Positions 16,675 to 23,301 of a stretch of DNA of 43,870 nucleotides are shown in pieces. The position numbers were made by a program, and so were the translations under genes. Below the pieces are notes generated by a model. The model did not search any database. It saw nothing but the letters and a program-made list of their open reading frames with translations, and was not told where the DNA came from. Position 1 is the stretch's first letter. The number at the start of each line of letters is the position of its first letter. Source of the stretch: a virus; the IMG/VR virus record IMGVR_UViG_3300045950_000304, positions 1-43,870 of that record, one strand, 5' to 3'.

Positions 16675-17037
16675 CTACGGCCAGCCTGCCGTCCATCGGC
16701 TCCTAAAGCCCGATTGGGAGCTGTCTGTTTCGCGCTCGAGTCGGTTTCGCTCTTCATCGGCGATAAGGACCGCGTAGAACTCGTTTGCCAGGATGTCGTC
16801 GAGGCCAACGGTGATGCCCAACTGGAGAGCAGACCGCAGATGCAGGGCGCGACGCATGAGTTGGCCAGGAACTGAAGCCTGGGCGCTGTCGAAACGGTCC
16901 AGCGGACAGTGATCACAGCTCCCGCTGTCATCGGGCACATCTGGGCAGAGCTTCGGATCGCAGAGTTGATCGCGCCGAAGGCCCCAGTAGACCAGAAAAC
17001 GCAGGGAGGGCCTTTCCGGCCACTCCCCGCTGGTCAG
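16675..17037 (-). CDS. Tail assembly chaperone, frameshift extension (T part of GT)
   Basis: This frame is open downstream of the G stop and adds 120 residues to G when ribosomes slip back one base at the heptamer, giving a fusion of about 325 residues (16675-17651). After the slip the reading is LTSGEWPERPSLRFLVYWGL, and further on a cysteine set C-x4-C-x9-C-x2-C (LCDPKLC...SCDHC) that could bind zinc, then two helices (QLMRRALHLRSALQLGITVG and LDDILANEFYAVLIADEE). In lambda the GT product recruits tail tube protein to the tape measure; the same role is inferred here. No independent start with a ribosome site was seen, which supports frameshifting. The first in-frame GTG, at 16938, has no ribosome site and would begin after the first two of these cysteines. 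Confidence 0.8.
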   Translation of the reverse strand: MTSGEWPERPSLRFLVYWGLRRDQLCDPKLCPDVPDDSGSCDHCPLDRFDSAQASVPGQLMRRALHLRSALQLGITVGLDDILANEFYAVLIADEERNRLERETDSSQSGFRSRWTAGWP

Positions 17038-17651
17038 TTTCCCAGGTTGTCATCCTGGAAGGCGGCGTCGAGAGCGTCGATGGCAGCCTTCACGGCCACC
17101 GCTTGGTGGATGATCGGGACACCGTCGGCGTAGCCCTCGGTTTCCTGGGCGAGCTTTTGGTATAGCGCACCGGCGGCCACGAGGTTCACTGTCAACTCCT
17201 GGCGGTTGTAGGGCATGTCTAGGATGCGAGCGAAGCCGCGCCGGTATTCGATCACATCCTTGGCGCTCGGCATCCGCAACACGTGAGCCGTGGTGCCACC
17301 CGGAACTCGCAGAGCGATCCGAAACCCGCCGCCTTCGCTGGCAACGTCGTCAACGTCGGCCTGGCTCAGACGCTCGATGATCTGGCTCGCCTCGTAGGGA
17401 TCGACTTCGGGTCCATCGTCCACGCGGATCTTCGCGAGGAGCGCGGCGTCGGCCTCCTCGACGTTCGCGACCGTCGTCTCCGACACGCCGCGGCCCAACT
17501 GCTTGATGATTACCTTGCGCCGGCGCTGTCGCTCGATCCACTCCTCGTCGGTCGGAAAACGCACCTTGACCGTCTTCGCGCCATCGGCCGCCTGGAGCCG
17601 GATCTCGACCTGGCGGCCCGCATCAAACACTACCTGTTTTTCATTCTCCAT
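17034..17651 (-). CDS. Tail assembly chaperone G-like protein
   Basis: A 205-residue protein from ATG 17651 with GGAGG five bases upstream; a TTG at 17663 is too far back. It lies between the tail tube and tape measure genes, the standard place of lambda G. The content is helical, with a region DEEWIERQRRRKVIIKQLGRG and a later part (SAKDVIEYRRGFARILDMPYNRQELTVNL, then AALYQKLAQETEGYADG-like) typical of phage chaperones that coat the tape measure. The last sense codons before the TGA form a perfect slippery heptamer, so a fraction of ribosomes should continue into the T frame. Not a virion protein: it is expected to leave once the tail is built. Confidence 0.82.
   Translation of the reverse strand: MENEKQVVFDAGRQVEIRLQAADGAKTVKVRFPTDEEWIERQRRRKVIIKQLGRGVSETTVANVEEADAALLAKIRVDDGPEVDPYEASQIIERLSQADVDDVASEGGGFRIALRVPGGTTAHVLRMPSAKDVIEYRRGFARILDMPYNRQELTVNLVAAGALYQKLAQETEGYADGVPIIHQAVAVKAAIDALDAAFQDDNLGN
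17037..17043 (-). other. Programmed -1 ribosomal frameshift site GGGAAAC
   Basis: On the minus strand the codons CTG GGA AAC TGA end the G frame, so the heptamer G GGA AAC is in the exact X-XXY-YYZ register for tandem slippage to GGG AAA. Lambda uses the near-identical GGGAAAG for its G/GT switch. The TGA follows immediately, which should promote slippage. The new frame is then open for 120 codons. Seen directly in the sequence; frameshifting efficiency is not known. Confidence 0.85.
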
Positions 17652-17791
17652 GTGCTCCTCCAAAGGTGGTTGGTCAGAAATCTATCCGGTTCACAAGTCC
17701 GATCCGGATACGGTGGGTTTCGTGCGGCCAGAGTTCTCTTGGCGGCGACTCAGGAATGGGACGCGATTGGCGTTACTGCGCTAAGCTTGCC

Positions 17792-17947
17792 TCACGGCAG
17801 GTCCCAAGTCCGCCGGCCCTCCGGGCAATACGACTCGGGATCAGTGTCTGGCATCTTGTCGTTTTCAAAAGCGTCCGCGCACTGGGGGCAATTCGCTATG
17901 TGTCCAGCGAACGCTTCTAGCCCCTCGTTTTCCTCGGCTTGGCTCAT
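17792..17947 (-). CDS. Small cysteine-containing protein of 51 residues
   Basis: A short open frame from ATG 17947 with a strong ribosome site (GAGGAG, eight bases upstream), too short for most ORF lists. It reads MSQAEENEGLEAFAGHIANC and contains C20-P-Q-C23 and C41 in a SYCPEG motif, so a small metal-binding knuckle is possible. It sits between the tail tube gene and the G chaperone gene. I do not recognise the family. The strong ribosome site and the position in the operon argue that it is translated; it could be a small chaperone partner or an unrelated insertion. Confidence 0.65.
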   Translation of the reverse strand: MSQAEENEGLEAFAGHIANCPQCADAFENDKMPDTDPESYCPEGRRTWDLP

Positions 17948-18020
17948 CGTATGGTCTCCTCGCGCTGGCTGCGCATCCCCATGAGCGCTCGGTTGTGAAA
18001 ACAGATCAAGGCAAATCTGC

Positions 18021-19052
18021 TTACTGTGCGATGCCGTCGGTGTTGCACTGCGCTACTGCGGAAATCACTCCGTTGGTGGAGTCGTACTGCGGCTGGCACT
18101 CAACCGACACCGTCACTAGGCCGTCGGTCTCGCCGATCTCCACCATCGAGAAACTGATGCGGTGGAAGGTCACCGTCAGCTTGTTGTTGGTGTCGTAGGT
18201 CAGCGCGATCACCGCCGTGCCGATCGTTTGGTTCTTGAGCTTGGTCCACTCGGTCGAGCCGGCCTCGAAACGCGCCACAAACTTGAGCGACGCCTCGCGG
18301 TTGCCACACTCCAGTCGTCCACGGATCGCTCCGGAAGTCGCGTCACCCGAGGTCTGGAAGCCCGAGCCTGGAAAGAAGCCGGCATCGAGCCGCAGGTTGT
18401 TCTTCCAGCCGAACTCCAGCGAGACGATGCTCTTGGCGGTGACGTAGTCAACGCCGTTAATGCTCAGGGCGATGGACGCCGACGGCAGCAACTTTTCCGT
18501 GATCGCGGTCGGCAACGTGATCCCAGAAGGTTCGGTCAGCTTGCCTGAGCCGAGAAACTCGATGTTGATCTTGCTGTTCGACCGGCCAGGGCCGCTCCCC
18601 ACTGTGATCGTCCAGCCTTCGATGGCACAGCCCACCGCCATCCGATCGACAACCGCCGCGCCGGGCCGGATCTGTTCGATGAAGCTGAAGTAAGGCAGCT
18701 CGATCCCGTCCGTCGTTGGGTTGAGCGGTGTGCAGGTGTAGGTGAAGTTCGGTGTCGTGCCACTCTTCACCACCTTGCCGAGGCCGAACGCCATGGCCCA
18801 GGCAGCGATGTCCGAGCTCATGTACTTCTCGATGGTCCCGGCCACATCCCAGGAAGTCTTGAAGACCTCAGTGGCGAACTCGTGGCCCTTGCCGAACTCC
18901 TCGGCATCGTTCTCCGTGTTCAGCTTCGGGTTTGCCAACGCGGCGTTCAGCTTCTTGAGCTGCCAGATCGTGGCGAGGATGTTGGCCGTCGCGATGTCGG
19001 CCTGCTTGCCTTTGCCGAAGCCGATCAGGACTTCACGAATGTTAGCGGGCAT
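18021..19052 (-). CDS. Major tail tube protein
   Basis: A 343-residue protein from ATG 19052. It precedes the G/GT chaperones and follows the tail-completion genes, the normal place for the major tail protein. The text fits tail tube proteins of siphoviruses: an N-terminal KQADIATANILATIWQL (common in large tail-tube proteins), DIAAWAMAFGLGKV, repeated beta strands with YFSFIEQIRPGAAVVDRMAVGC and a closing NKLTVTFHRISF...VSVECQPQYD. It should polymerise as hexameric rings around the tape measure. No sheath gene is present nearby, so the tail is non-contractile. The C-terminal part shows the features of an added Ig-like or carrier domain only weakly. Confidence 0.82.
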   Translation of the reverse strand: MPANIREVLIGFGKGKQADIATANILATIWQLKKLNAALANPKLNTENDAEEFGKGHEFATEVFKTSWDVAGTIEKYMSSDIAAWAMAFGLGKVVKSGTTPNFTYTCTPLNPTTDGIELPYFSFIEQIRPGAAVVDRMAVGCAIEGWTITVGSGPGRSNSKINIEFLGSGKLTEPSGITLPTAITEKLLPSASIALSINGVDYVTAKSIVSLEFGWKNNLRLDAGFFPGSGFQTSGDATSGAIRGRLECGNREASLKFVARFEAGSTEWTKLKNQTIGTAVIALTYDTNNKLTVTFHRISFSMVEIGETDGLVTVSVECQPQYDSTNGVISAVAQCNTDGIAQ

Positions 19053-19182
19053 TGTCGTTCACCTCCGAGGGCGGCTGGACCTGACGCCAGCCCTGAACCA
19101 TCCGGGGTACGAGAATCTCGGGTGTTGCTTCCACTTCCTCGGGTTCGCCGCCATCCGGCGGCACAAGCCAAACCTTGTCCAT
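19042..19182 (-). CDS. Small unknown protein, 46 residues, coupled to tail tube
   Basis: A short frame from ATG 19182, one base past the stop of the previous gene (TGA-G-ATG), ending at TAA 19042 inside the start of the tail tube gene (11-base overlap). The product begins MDKVWLVPPDGGEPEEVEA and ends RQVQPPSEVNDNAR. It is acidic in the middle and contains a Gly/Pro turn, with no known motif. The tight overlaps on both sides make translation very likely, since coupling would explain how the tube gene is initiated. Short genes at this point are common in phages with large tube proteins. Function unknown. Confidence 0.7.
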   Translation of the reverse strand: MDKVWLVPPDGGEPEEVEATPEILVPRMVQGWRQVQPPSEVNDNAR

Positions 19183-19183
19183 C

Positions 19184-19657
19184 TCACTCGTCCCCTATCT
19201 CGGTGAAAGTCACCGACACGTCAAAATAATCAAGGCCTTCCTGGTCGGTCTGCCGCTGGATCGCCGGCACGTCCATCGGGTAGCAGGACGGATGAACCGT
19301 TGCGTTCAGCATGGGTTGGCCGACGCTGGTCGGAACACCCTTCGTGATCAGCCGGAATAGCCGGTAGTAGGACGTAGGCGGATCACCGTCGAATGTCTCG
19401 CGGGCGCGCAGGAAGAGCGAGACCTGGTGCTTCCACGTCTCGTTGCTGCCAAATGAGCCCGGCTGCGTGCCCTGCCAGACGGCCATGATCGAAGGCGCCG
19501 GCATCTGGTAGATGGCCAATGCCAGGCTAACTTTCTTCGGATACTGGTCGTGGTAGGCGAAGATCCGTTCCGGGTCGCCGTTCATTTCATCGACCAGGTC
19601 CGGAATGTTCCGCAGCAGCGCGACGAAGGAATCGACCAACTCAGCCGGGTTGATCAT
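19184..19657 (-). CDS. Tail terminator / minor tail protein U-like
   Basis: A 157-residue protein whose ATG at 19657 overlaps the previous stop as ATGA. The order head-joining, Z-like, this gene, tail tube places it where lambda U (tail terminator) is found. The mixed alpha-beta pattern (AELVDSFVALLRNIPDLVDEM, AIYQMPAPSIMAVWQG, WKHQVSLFLRARE, DYFDVSVTFTEIGDE) matches the shape of terminators, which have an N-terminal helix and a beta sheet with a last strand. It would cap the tail at full length and form the surface that joins the head. Assigned from position and pattern; the subfamily is not certain. Confidence 0.7.
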   Translation of the reverse strand: MINPAELVDSFVALLRNIPDLVDEMNGDPERIFAYHDQYPKKVSLALAIYQMPAPSIMAVWQGTQPGSFGSNETWKHQVSLFLRARETFDGDPPTSYYRLFRLITKGVPTSVGQPMLNATVHPSCYPMDVPAIQRQTDQEGLDYFDVSVTFTEIGDE

Positions 19658-20109
19658 CGCTGACGCCCTCCGAGGAATTGCTCGAACACCTTGCGCTTGA
19701 GGCCTTCACGAAACACACGGCGCGCCGCCTCCATCACCGCCTGGCGGTTCCTGGGCGAAAAGACCAACCACGGCTGGAGCTTCTGGTTCGCCCAGCCTTT
19801 GATGCGCTCCTTGCGGGAGGTCAGGCTGGCCTTGGCCGACTTCTCGCTCACGGTGCGCAGCGTGAGGTTCCTGAGCATGTCGCCGGTCAAGCGCAGGTTG
19901 CGGCGATTGCCCTTGCGGAGCTTGCTCTTGTAGATCGCGTAGCGCTTGGTTAGCGGCTTGGCCGCCGTGTCGCCGGGACCTTGCGCGGCCTCGAGCCGGT
20001 TCTTGACCGCCGCCACGCCCACCGTGCCGATCTTCACCATGTCGCGCTGGCGGAAGTTCAAGAAGTCGAGCACGATCCGCTTCTTCTGCCAAATCCGAAC
20101 GCTGGCCAT
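19654..20109 (-). CDS. Tail completion / minor tail protein Z-like
   Basis: A 151-residue, very basic protein from ATG 20109, three bases after the previous stop. The sequence contains LTKRYAIYKSKLRKGNRRNLRLTGDMLRNLTLRTVS, the pattern of phage tail-completion proteins of the HK97 gp10 / lambda Z kind (a Leu-Thr-Gly-x-Met turn inside a basic domain). These act at the head-tail joint. It lies between the FII-like joining protein and the terminator-like gene, the expected place. The high basic charge fits contact with DNA or the acid-rich connector. No unusual features. Confidence 0.75.
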   Translation of the reverse strand: MASVRIWQKKRIVLDFLNFRQRDMVKIGTVGVAAVKNRLEAAQGPGDTAAKPLTKRYAIYKSKLRKGNRRNLRLTGDMLRNLTLRTVSEKSAKASLTSRKERIKGWANQKLQPWLVFSPRNRQAVMEAARRVFREGLKRKVFEQFLGGRQR

Positions 20110-20112
20110 GGG

Positions 20113-20415
20113 TTACTGTCGGTGCAGGCCGAGCCTTGCACCACCCTGTCCATCGGTCTCGACTTCGAAGACCTTGTAGGTGATCGAGTCCATCTGGACC
20201 TCGTCACCGCGGTCGGGTGTGACCGCGAGGTCCGAGAGCCGGATGAACAGGATGGCGAAGGCGCCGGGATGCTTCTCTTCCTGTTGTTGCGTGGCCTCGA
20301 GTACACCCTGGATCGTGTACAGTCCGCCGTCATTCGAAAGATACAGGACCTCCCTGCCGAATGCAGCCAGCACGCCGGCGTTGAGGCCGTTCACGAGGGA
20401 GGTCCAGTCGGACAT
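20113..20415 (-). CDS. Head-tail joining protein, FII-like
   Basis: A 100-residue protein starting at ATG 20415 (MSDWTSLVNGLNAGVLAAFG). A longer reading from 20844 in the same frame lies inside the capsid gene and is not real. Helical N-terminus, then beta strands (EVLYLSNDGGLYTIQGVLEA, GAFAILFIRLSDL, GDEVQMDSITYKVFEVETDGQG), the form expected of lambda gpFII, which joins head and tail. It follows the major capsid gene directly, as in lambda. Confidence in the role comes from position plus a good pattern match. Confidence 0.78.
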   Translation of the reverse strand: MSDWTSLVNGLNAGVLAAFGREVLYLSNDGGLYTIQGVLEATQQQEEKHPGAFAILFIRLSDLAVTPDRGDEVQMDSITYKVFEVETDGQGGARLGLHRQ

Positions 20416-20432
20416 TGCTTGAGCCTGTGGGC

Positions 20433-21437
20433 TTACGCCTTCGTGCCCTTGACCAAGACTTCCGGGCGCAGACAGACCGGCAGCGGGTTCGACTGCGTGT
20501 GCAGGTCGGTTCCACGCCCGAACTTGCGCGGCTCCTGCTTGGCGTAGAGCGGCAGGCCGAGCGTGTTCGCGGTCTCGTTGAAGTCTGCCGGCGCGAAGTA
20601 GGATCGGAAGGTGTTGGCCGTGCCGAGCGGGAAGAAGTGCGCCTCGTCGTCGGCGATGAATTTGCGCACGTTGCCCGCGGCGTCGGTCGCTTGGCCGCGG
20701 TACTCCTCGAAGGTGATCCCCCCGAACGTGAAGCCGGTGCGGTAATCGTTGCCGAGTTGCTGGTTGCGCTGGAAGTACATGAACGCCTCCTTCACCTTGG
20801 CGTGGGTGGTGAAGGCGTCGTAGAACCCCGACGAGCACAGACACATGATCCCGGTCATGAACTCGCCCTTGAGGTTGTCCTCGATGTGCCTTTTGACTTC
20901 GAGCACCTTCAAGAGCACCTCGGTCGCGGCCGTGGGCAGGTCAAAGTTGACGGTCTTGGCCGTGATCCCGAACTCGGTGTACAGGTTGTAGAGCGTGGAG
21001 CCGTCGGCATCGAGAATGACGCCCTTGAGCGCGCCCATGCGCAGGTGCTCCAGCGTGATGGCGTGCTTGTTACGCATGTTCTGGAGCTTCAGCGCCATCA
21101 GGTTCGACACGGCTTCCATCTCCGTCTCCGAGCCGAAGGCGCGGAGGCCCTGGACCTCCTCGGGCAGAACGGCGTCGTCGTGCGGGATGTGCGGGATGAC
21201 GAACGACCGCACCTTGCGCTTGCCGACCGTGCCGACCGTGCCGGGCGCGCCGACCGGCTGCGTCGGCAGCAGGTTCAGCACGCCGCTCATCTCCTCGATG
21301 AGGATCGTGCGGGTGCGAACACCCAAGGGCGGCATGAGACCCAACTGCTCCACGCGCCCATAGGTGTTCGGGATCTTGTTGATGGCGGCCGTCAGAGCCA
21401 CCATGTCGAAAGCGTCAGAAGCAAAAGGGTTCAGCAT
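20433..21437 (-). CDS. Major capsid protein, lambda E family
   Basis: A 334-residue protein from ATG 21437. It matches the lambda E family layout: N-terminal NPFASDAFDMVALTAAINKIPNTYGRVEQLG, an early RTRTILIEE strand, EVQGLRAFGSETEMEAVSNLMALKLQNMRNKHAITLEHLRMGALKG spine helix, then a strong FTFGGITFEEYRG and ADDEAHFFPLGT.NTFRSYFAPADFNETANTLG, near the end. The family builds a T=7-type shell stabilised by a decoration protein, here the gene upstream. Length is as expected (lambda E is 341 residues). It is preceded by the decoration gene and followed by the FII-like gene in lambda order. Confidence 0.92.
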   Translation of the reverse strand: MLNPFASDAFDMVALTAAINKIPNTYGRVEQLGLMPPLGVRTRTILIEEMSGVLNLLPTQPVGAPGTVGTVGKRKVRSFVIPHIPHDDAVLPEEVQGLRAFGSETEMEAVSNLMALKLQNMRNKHAITLEHLRMGALKGVILDADGSTLYNLYTEFGITAKTVNFDLPTAATEVLLKVLEVKRHIEDNLKGEFMTGIMCLCSSGFYDAFTTHAKVKEAFMYFQRNQQLGNDYRTGFTFGGITFEEYRGQATDAAGNVRKFIADDEAHFFPLGTANTFRSYFAPADFNETANTLGLPLYAKQEPRKFGRGTDLHTQSNPLPVCLRPEVLVKGTKA

Positions 21438-21443
21438 GTGGGG

Positions 21444-22115
21444 TTAAGCTCCTTCGCGGACCTTGATGCCCGCGGCTTTGAGTTGAGCGATGGCGGCGTC
21501 CTTCTGCGGCTGCGTGGCTCCCGCCGGCCAGACCAGGCCGTTGGCCGCCACGACGGACGGACCGTTCACAATGGCGGTTCCGTTCGCGTCGACGCCAACC
21601 GGGGCGGTGACGTCGAAGCAGAGAATGCCGTAGGCCTTGTCGCTGCCGTCCGTGGCGGCGAAGTCGATCTGCTTGACCTTGCCCGAACCGGCGGCCACGG
21701 TGATGGTGAAGGCATCGCCGGCGGCGAAGTCGACCGCGCCGTCGGTGATGGTGAAGGTCAGGTGCGTGTTGAACGCCACGCCGACTGTCGCGACGCCGAT
21801 CAGGATGCCGTCCGGGTCCTCGACCGCGAACTTGCCGCCGTTGGTGATCGGCTCGATGCAAACCACCTGGTAGACGCCAGGCTTGGCGGCCTGGCCGACG
21901 GTCGGCGCGGCGGTGATGGTGCCGTTGCCGGTGTTGCCGGCGACAGCCGCGCCGGTCGCGGCGCCCTTGGTGATGCGGCCGAGAACCATGGCTACGGTCA
22001 AGATGCGGTCGACCCCGGCCCCGGCAAGGACGGTGACCAGTTCGCGGCAGTAGAGAGCCTCGGACTCGAACTTGAGGACGTCGCCCAAGTGAAGCGATTC
22101 GTTGGTGACAGGCAC
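21444..22115 (-). CDS. Head decoration protein, lambda D family
   Basis: A 223-residue protein with a GTG start at 22115, one base after the protease stop; GGGAG lies ten bases upstream. The N-terminus (LHLGDVLKFESEALYCRELVTVLAGAG) and beta-rich body with KGAATGAAVAGNTGNGTITAAPTVG resemble the enlarged decoration proteins of lambda-like phages, which bind at three-fold points of the shell. Lambda D itself is 110 residues; the extra half here, including the GSGKVKQIDFAATDGSDKAYGILCFDVTAPVGVDANGT section, is the part that other phages place before it. The last 25 residues (QPQKDAAIAQLKAAGIKVREGA) form a helix. Confidence 0.85.
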   Translation of the reverse strand: MPVTNESLHLGDVLKFESEALYCRELVTVLAGAGVDRILTVAMVLGRITKGAATGAAVAGNTGNGTITAAPTVGQAAKPGVYQVVCIEPITNGGKFAVEDPDGILIGVATVGVAFNTHLTFTITDGAVDFAAGDAFTITVAAGSGKVKQIDFAATDGSDKAYGILCFDVTAPVGVDANGTAIVNGPSVVAANGLVWPAGATQPQKDAAIAQLKAAGIKVREGA

Positions 22116-22116
22116 G

Positions 22117-22440
22117 TTAGTTCACTCCCTTCGCCGCCAGGCGTTCGACGGCTTTGATGACAGGGTTGTTTTCGAGCGAGGGCTTCGCCGTGGTGCCGGT
22201 CTCGGGCAACACATGCGAGCGGATCTCGACGGCATCCTCGGCGACCCGCGCCTCCATCAGAAACTGGCGGGCTTCGGCAGGAGACGCGCCGCGCGCCAGC
22301 AAACCGGCGGCCTTCGAGGGCATGCCGGCCAGCGTGCAGAGATCGACAATCTCGCGCGCTTCCGCATAGCCTTGCTTGCGTGCTTCCACTCTGAGGGCTT
22401 CGAGATCCACGGCGGGTTCCTTCTCCAACTCTTCGGTCAT
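22117..22440 (-). CDS. Nested scaffold protein (Nu3-like), internal start in the protease gene
   Basis: An in-frame ATG at 22440 follows GAGGAGG by ten bases, a strong ribosome site in the middle of a coding sequence. Translation from it would give 107 residues (MTEELEKEPAVDLEALRVEA to AVERLAAKGVN) identical to the C-terminal part of the S49 protein. It is acidic, helical and soluble, as expected for a scaffold. Lambda produces its Nu3 scaffold in the same way from inside gene C. Evidence is the ribosome site, the reading frame and this precedent. Confidence 0.75.
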   Translation of the reverse strand: MTEELEKEPAVDLEALRVEARKQGYAEAREIVDLCTLAGMPSKAAGLLARGASPAEARQFLMEARVAEDAVEIRSHVLPETGTTAKPSLENNPVIKAVERLAAKGVN

Positions 22441-23301
22441 GATTCGGGTTCCTCCTCGTTTTGTACTGCGTTGTCCAAGAGCGACTCGCAGGTCGGCCAG
22501 GGCATCCTGGCGAGTGCCCATGCGATCGGCCAGTTTCACGTTGACGGCATCGCTGCCGTAAAAGAGAGCGGCCTCGGTCGCGCGGATCGCCGACTCCGAA
22601 AGCCCCCGGTTCCGGGCGACAGCGCCCACCAGAAGGCCGAAGGTGCGTTCGACTTCTGCTTCGAGCACCTGGCGCGCTTCCTCGCTCAACGCCGTGTGTG
22701 GATGGAAGTCGGCCTTGCGCGCGCCGGCGTGAACGATGGTGTACTTGAAGCCGTTCTTCTCGTCGTTACCGGTCATGTCCAGGTGGGTGAAGATCACGCC
22801 GATTGATCCCACTCCGGAAGTGCGGCTGACGTAGATTCGGTCGGCGGCCGACGCCAGCAAGTAGCCGCCGCTGAAGGCATCGTTGTTGGCCACGGCGAAG
22901 ACCGGCTTCGATGACCGCGCCGCGTAGATGGCGTCGGCGGCATCGAACGCGCCGGCGACTTCGCCACCTGGTGAATCAACATTCAGAAGGATCGCGCGCA
23001 CCGCCGGATCCTGAGCCGCCTCCCCGACCTCGCGCTGGATGTCGGTGTAGGACCGCATGCCAGACAGGGCATGGAGTCCGTAGGTCTTGTGAACCAAGGT
23101 GCCCTCAACGGGAATGATGGCGATGCCGTCCGGCGTGACCTCGAAAGCCTTGCTTGCCGCTCTCGACTCGCCCGCCGCCATCAACGGATCGCCAAGGCCC
23201 AACCGAGGACCGAGCACACCGAGGATGACCTCGAACTTGTGCGGCGCGATCAGATGCGGCGTGTCAAAGATCCGTGCAGCCAGATGCACGAGTGGCTTCA
23301 T
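22117..23301 (-). CDS. Capsid maturation protease, S49 family, with C-terminal scaffold
   Basis: A 394-residue protein from ATG 23301 with AAAGGAAG five bases upstream; it overlaps the end of the portal gene by 38 bases. Residues 55-215 are the S49 (SppA-like) domain: ILLNVDSPGGEVAGAF at 104-119, the nucleophile Ser144 in NDAFSGGYLLASAAD, and K196 in HAGARKADFHPH, the likely catalytic lysine of phage C-type proteases. After about residue 280 the protein changes to a helical, charged tail (MTEELEKEPAVDLEAL and on) that would act as the scaffold; a separate start for that tail is visible inside the gene. The protease should cut scaffold and capsid parts during head maturation, as lambda C does. 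Confidence 0.92.
   Translation of the reverse strand: MKPLVHLAARIFDTPHLIAPHKFEVILGVLGPRLGLGDPLMAAGESRAASKAFEVTPDGIAIIPVEGTLVHKTYGLHALSGMRSYTDIQREVGEAAQDPAVRAILLNVDSPGGEVAGAFDAADAIYAARSSKPVFAVANNDAFSGGYLLASAADRIYVSRTSGVGSIGVIFTHLDMTGNDEKNGFKYTIVHAGARKADFHPHTALSEEARQVLEAEVERTFGLLVGAVARNRGLSESAIRATEAALFYGSDAVNVKLADRMGTRQDALADLRVALGQRSTKRGGTRIMTEELEKEPAVDLEALRVEARKQGYAEAREIVDLCTLAGMPSKAAGLLARGASPAEARQFLMEARVAEDAVEIRSHVLPETGTTAKPSLENNPVIKAVERLAAKGVN

Noticed and set aside
20415-22157. 580-codon plus-strand frame opposite capsid and decoration genes
   Set aside because: Antisense shadow with low-complexity Arg/Val/Glu-rich text; the minus strand encodes the well-recognised E and D family proteins.
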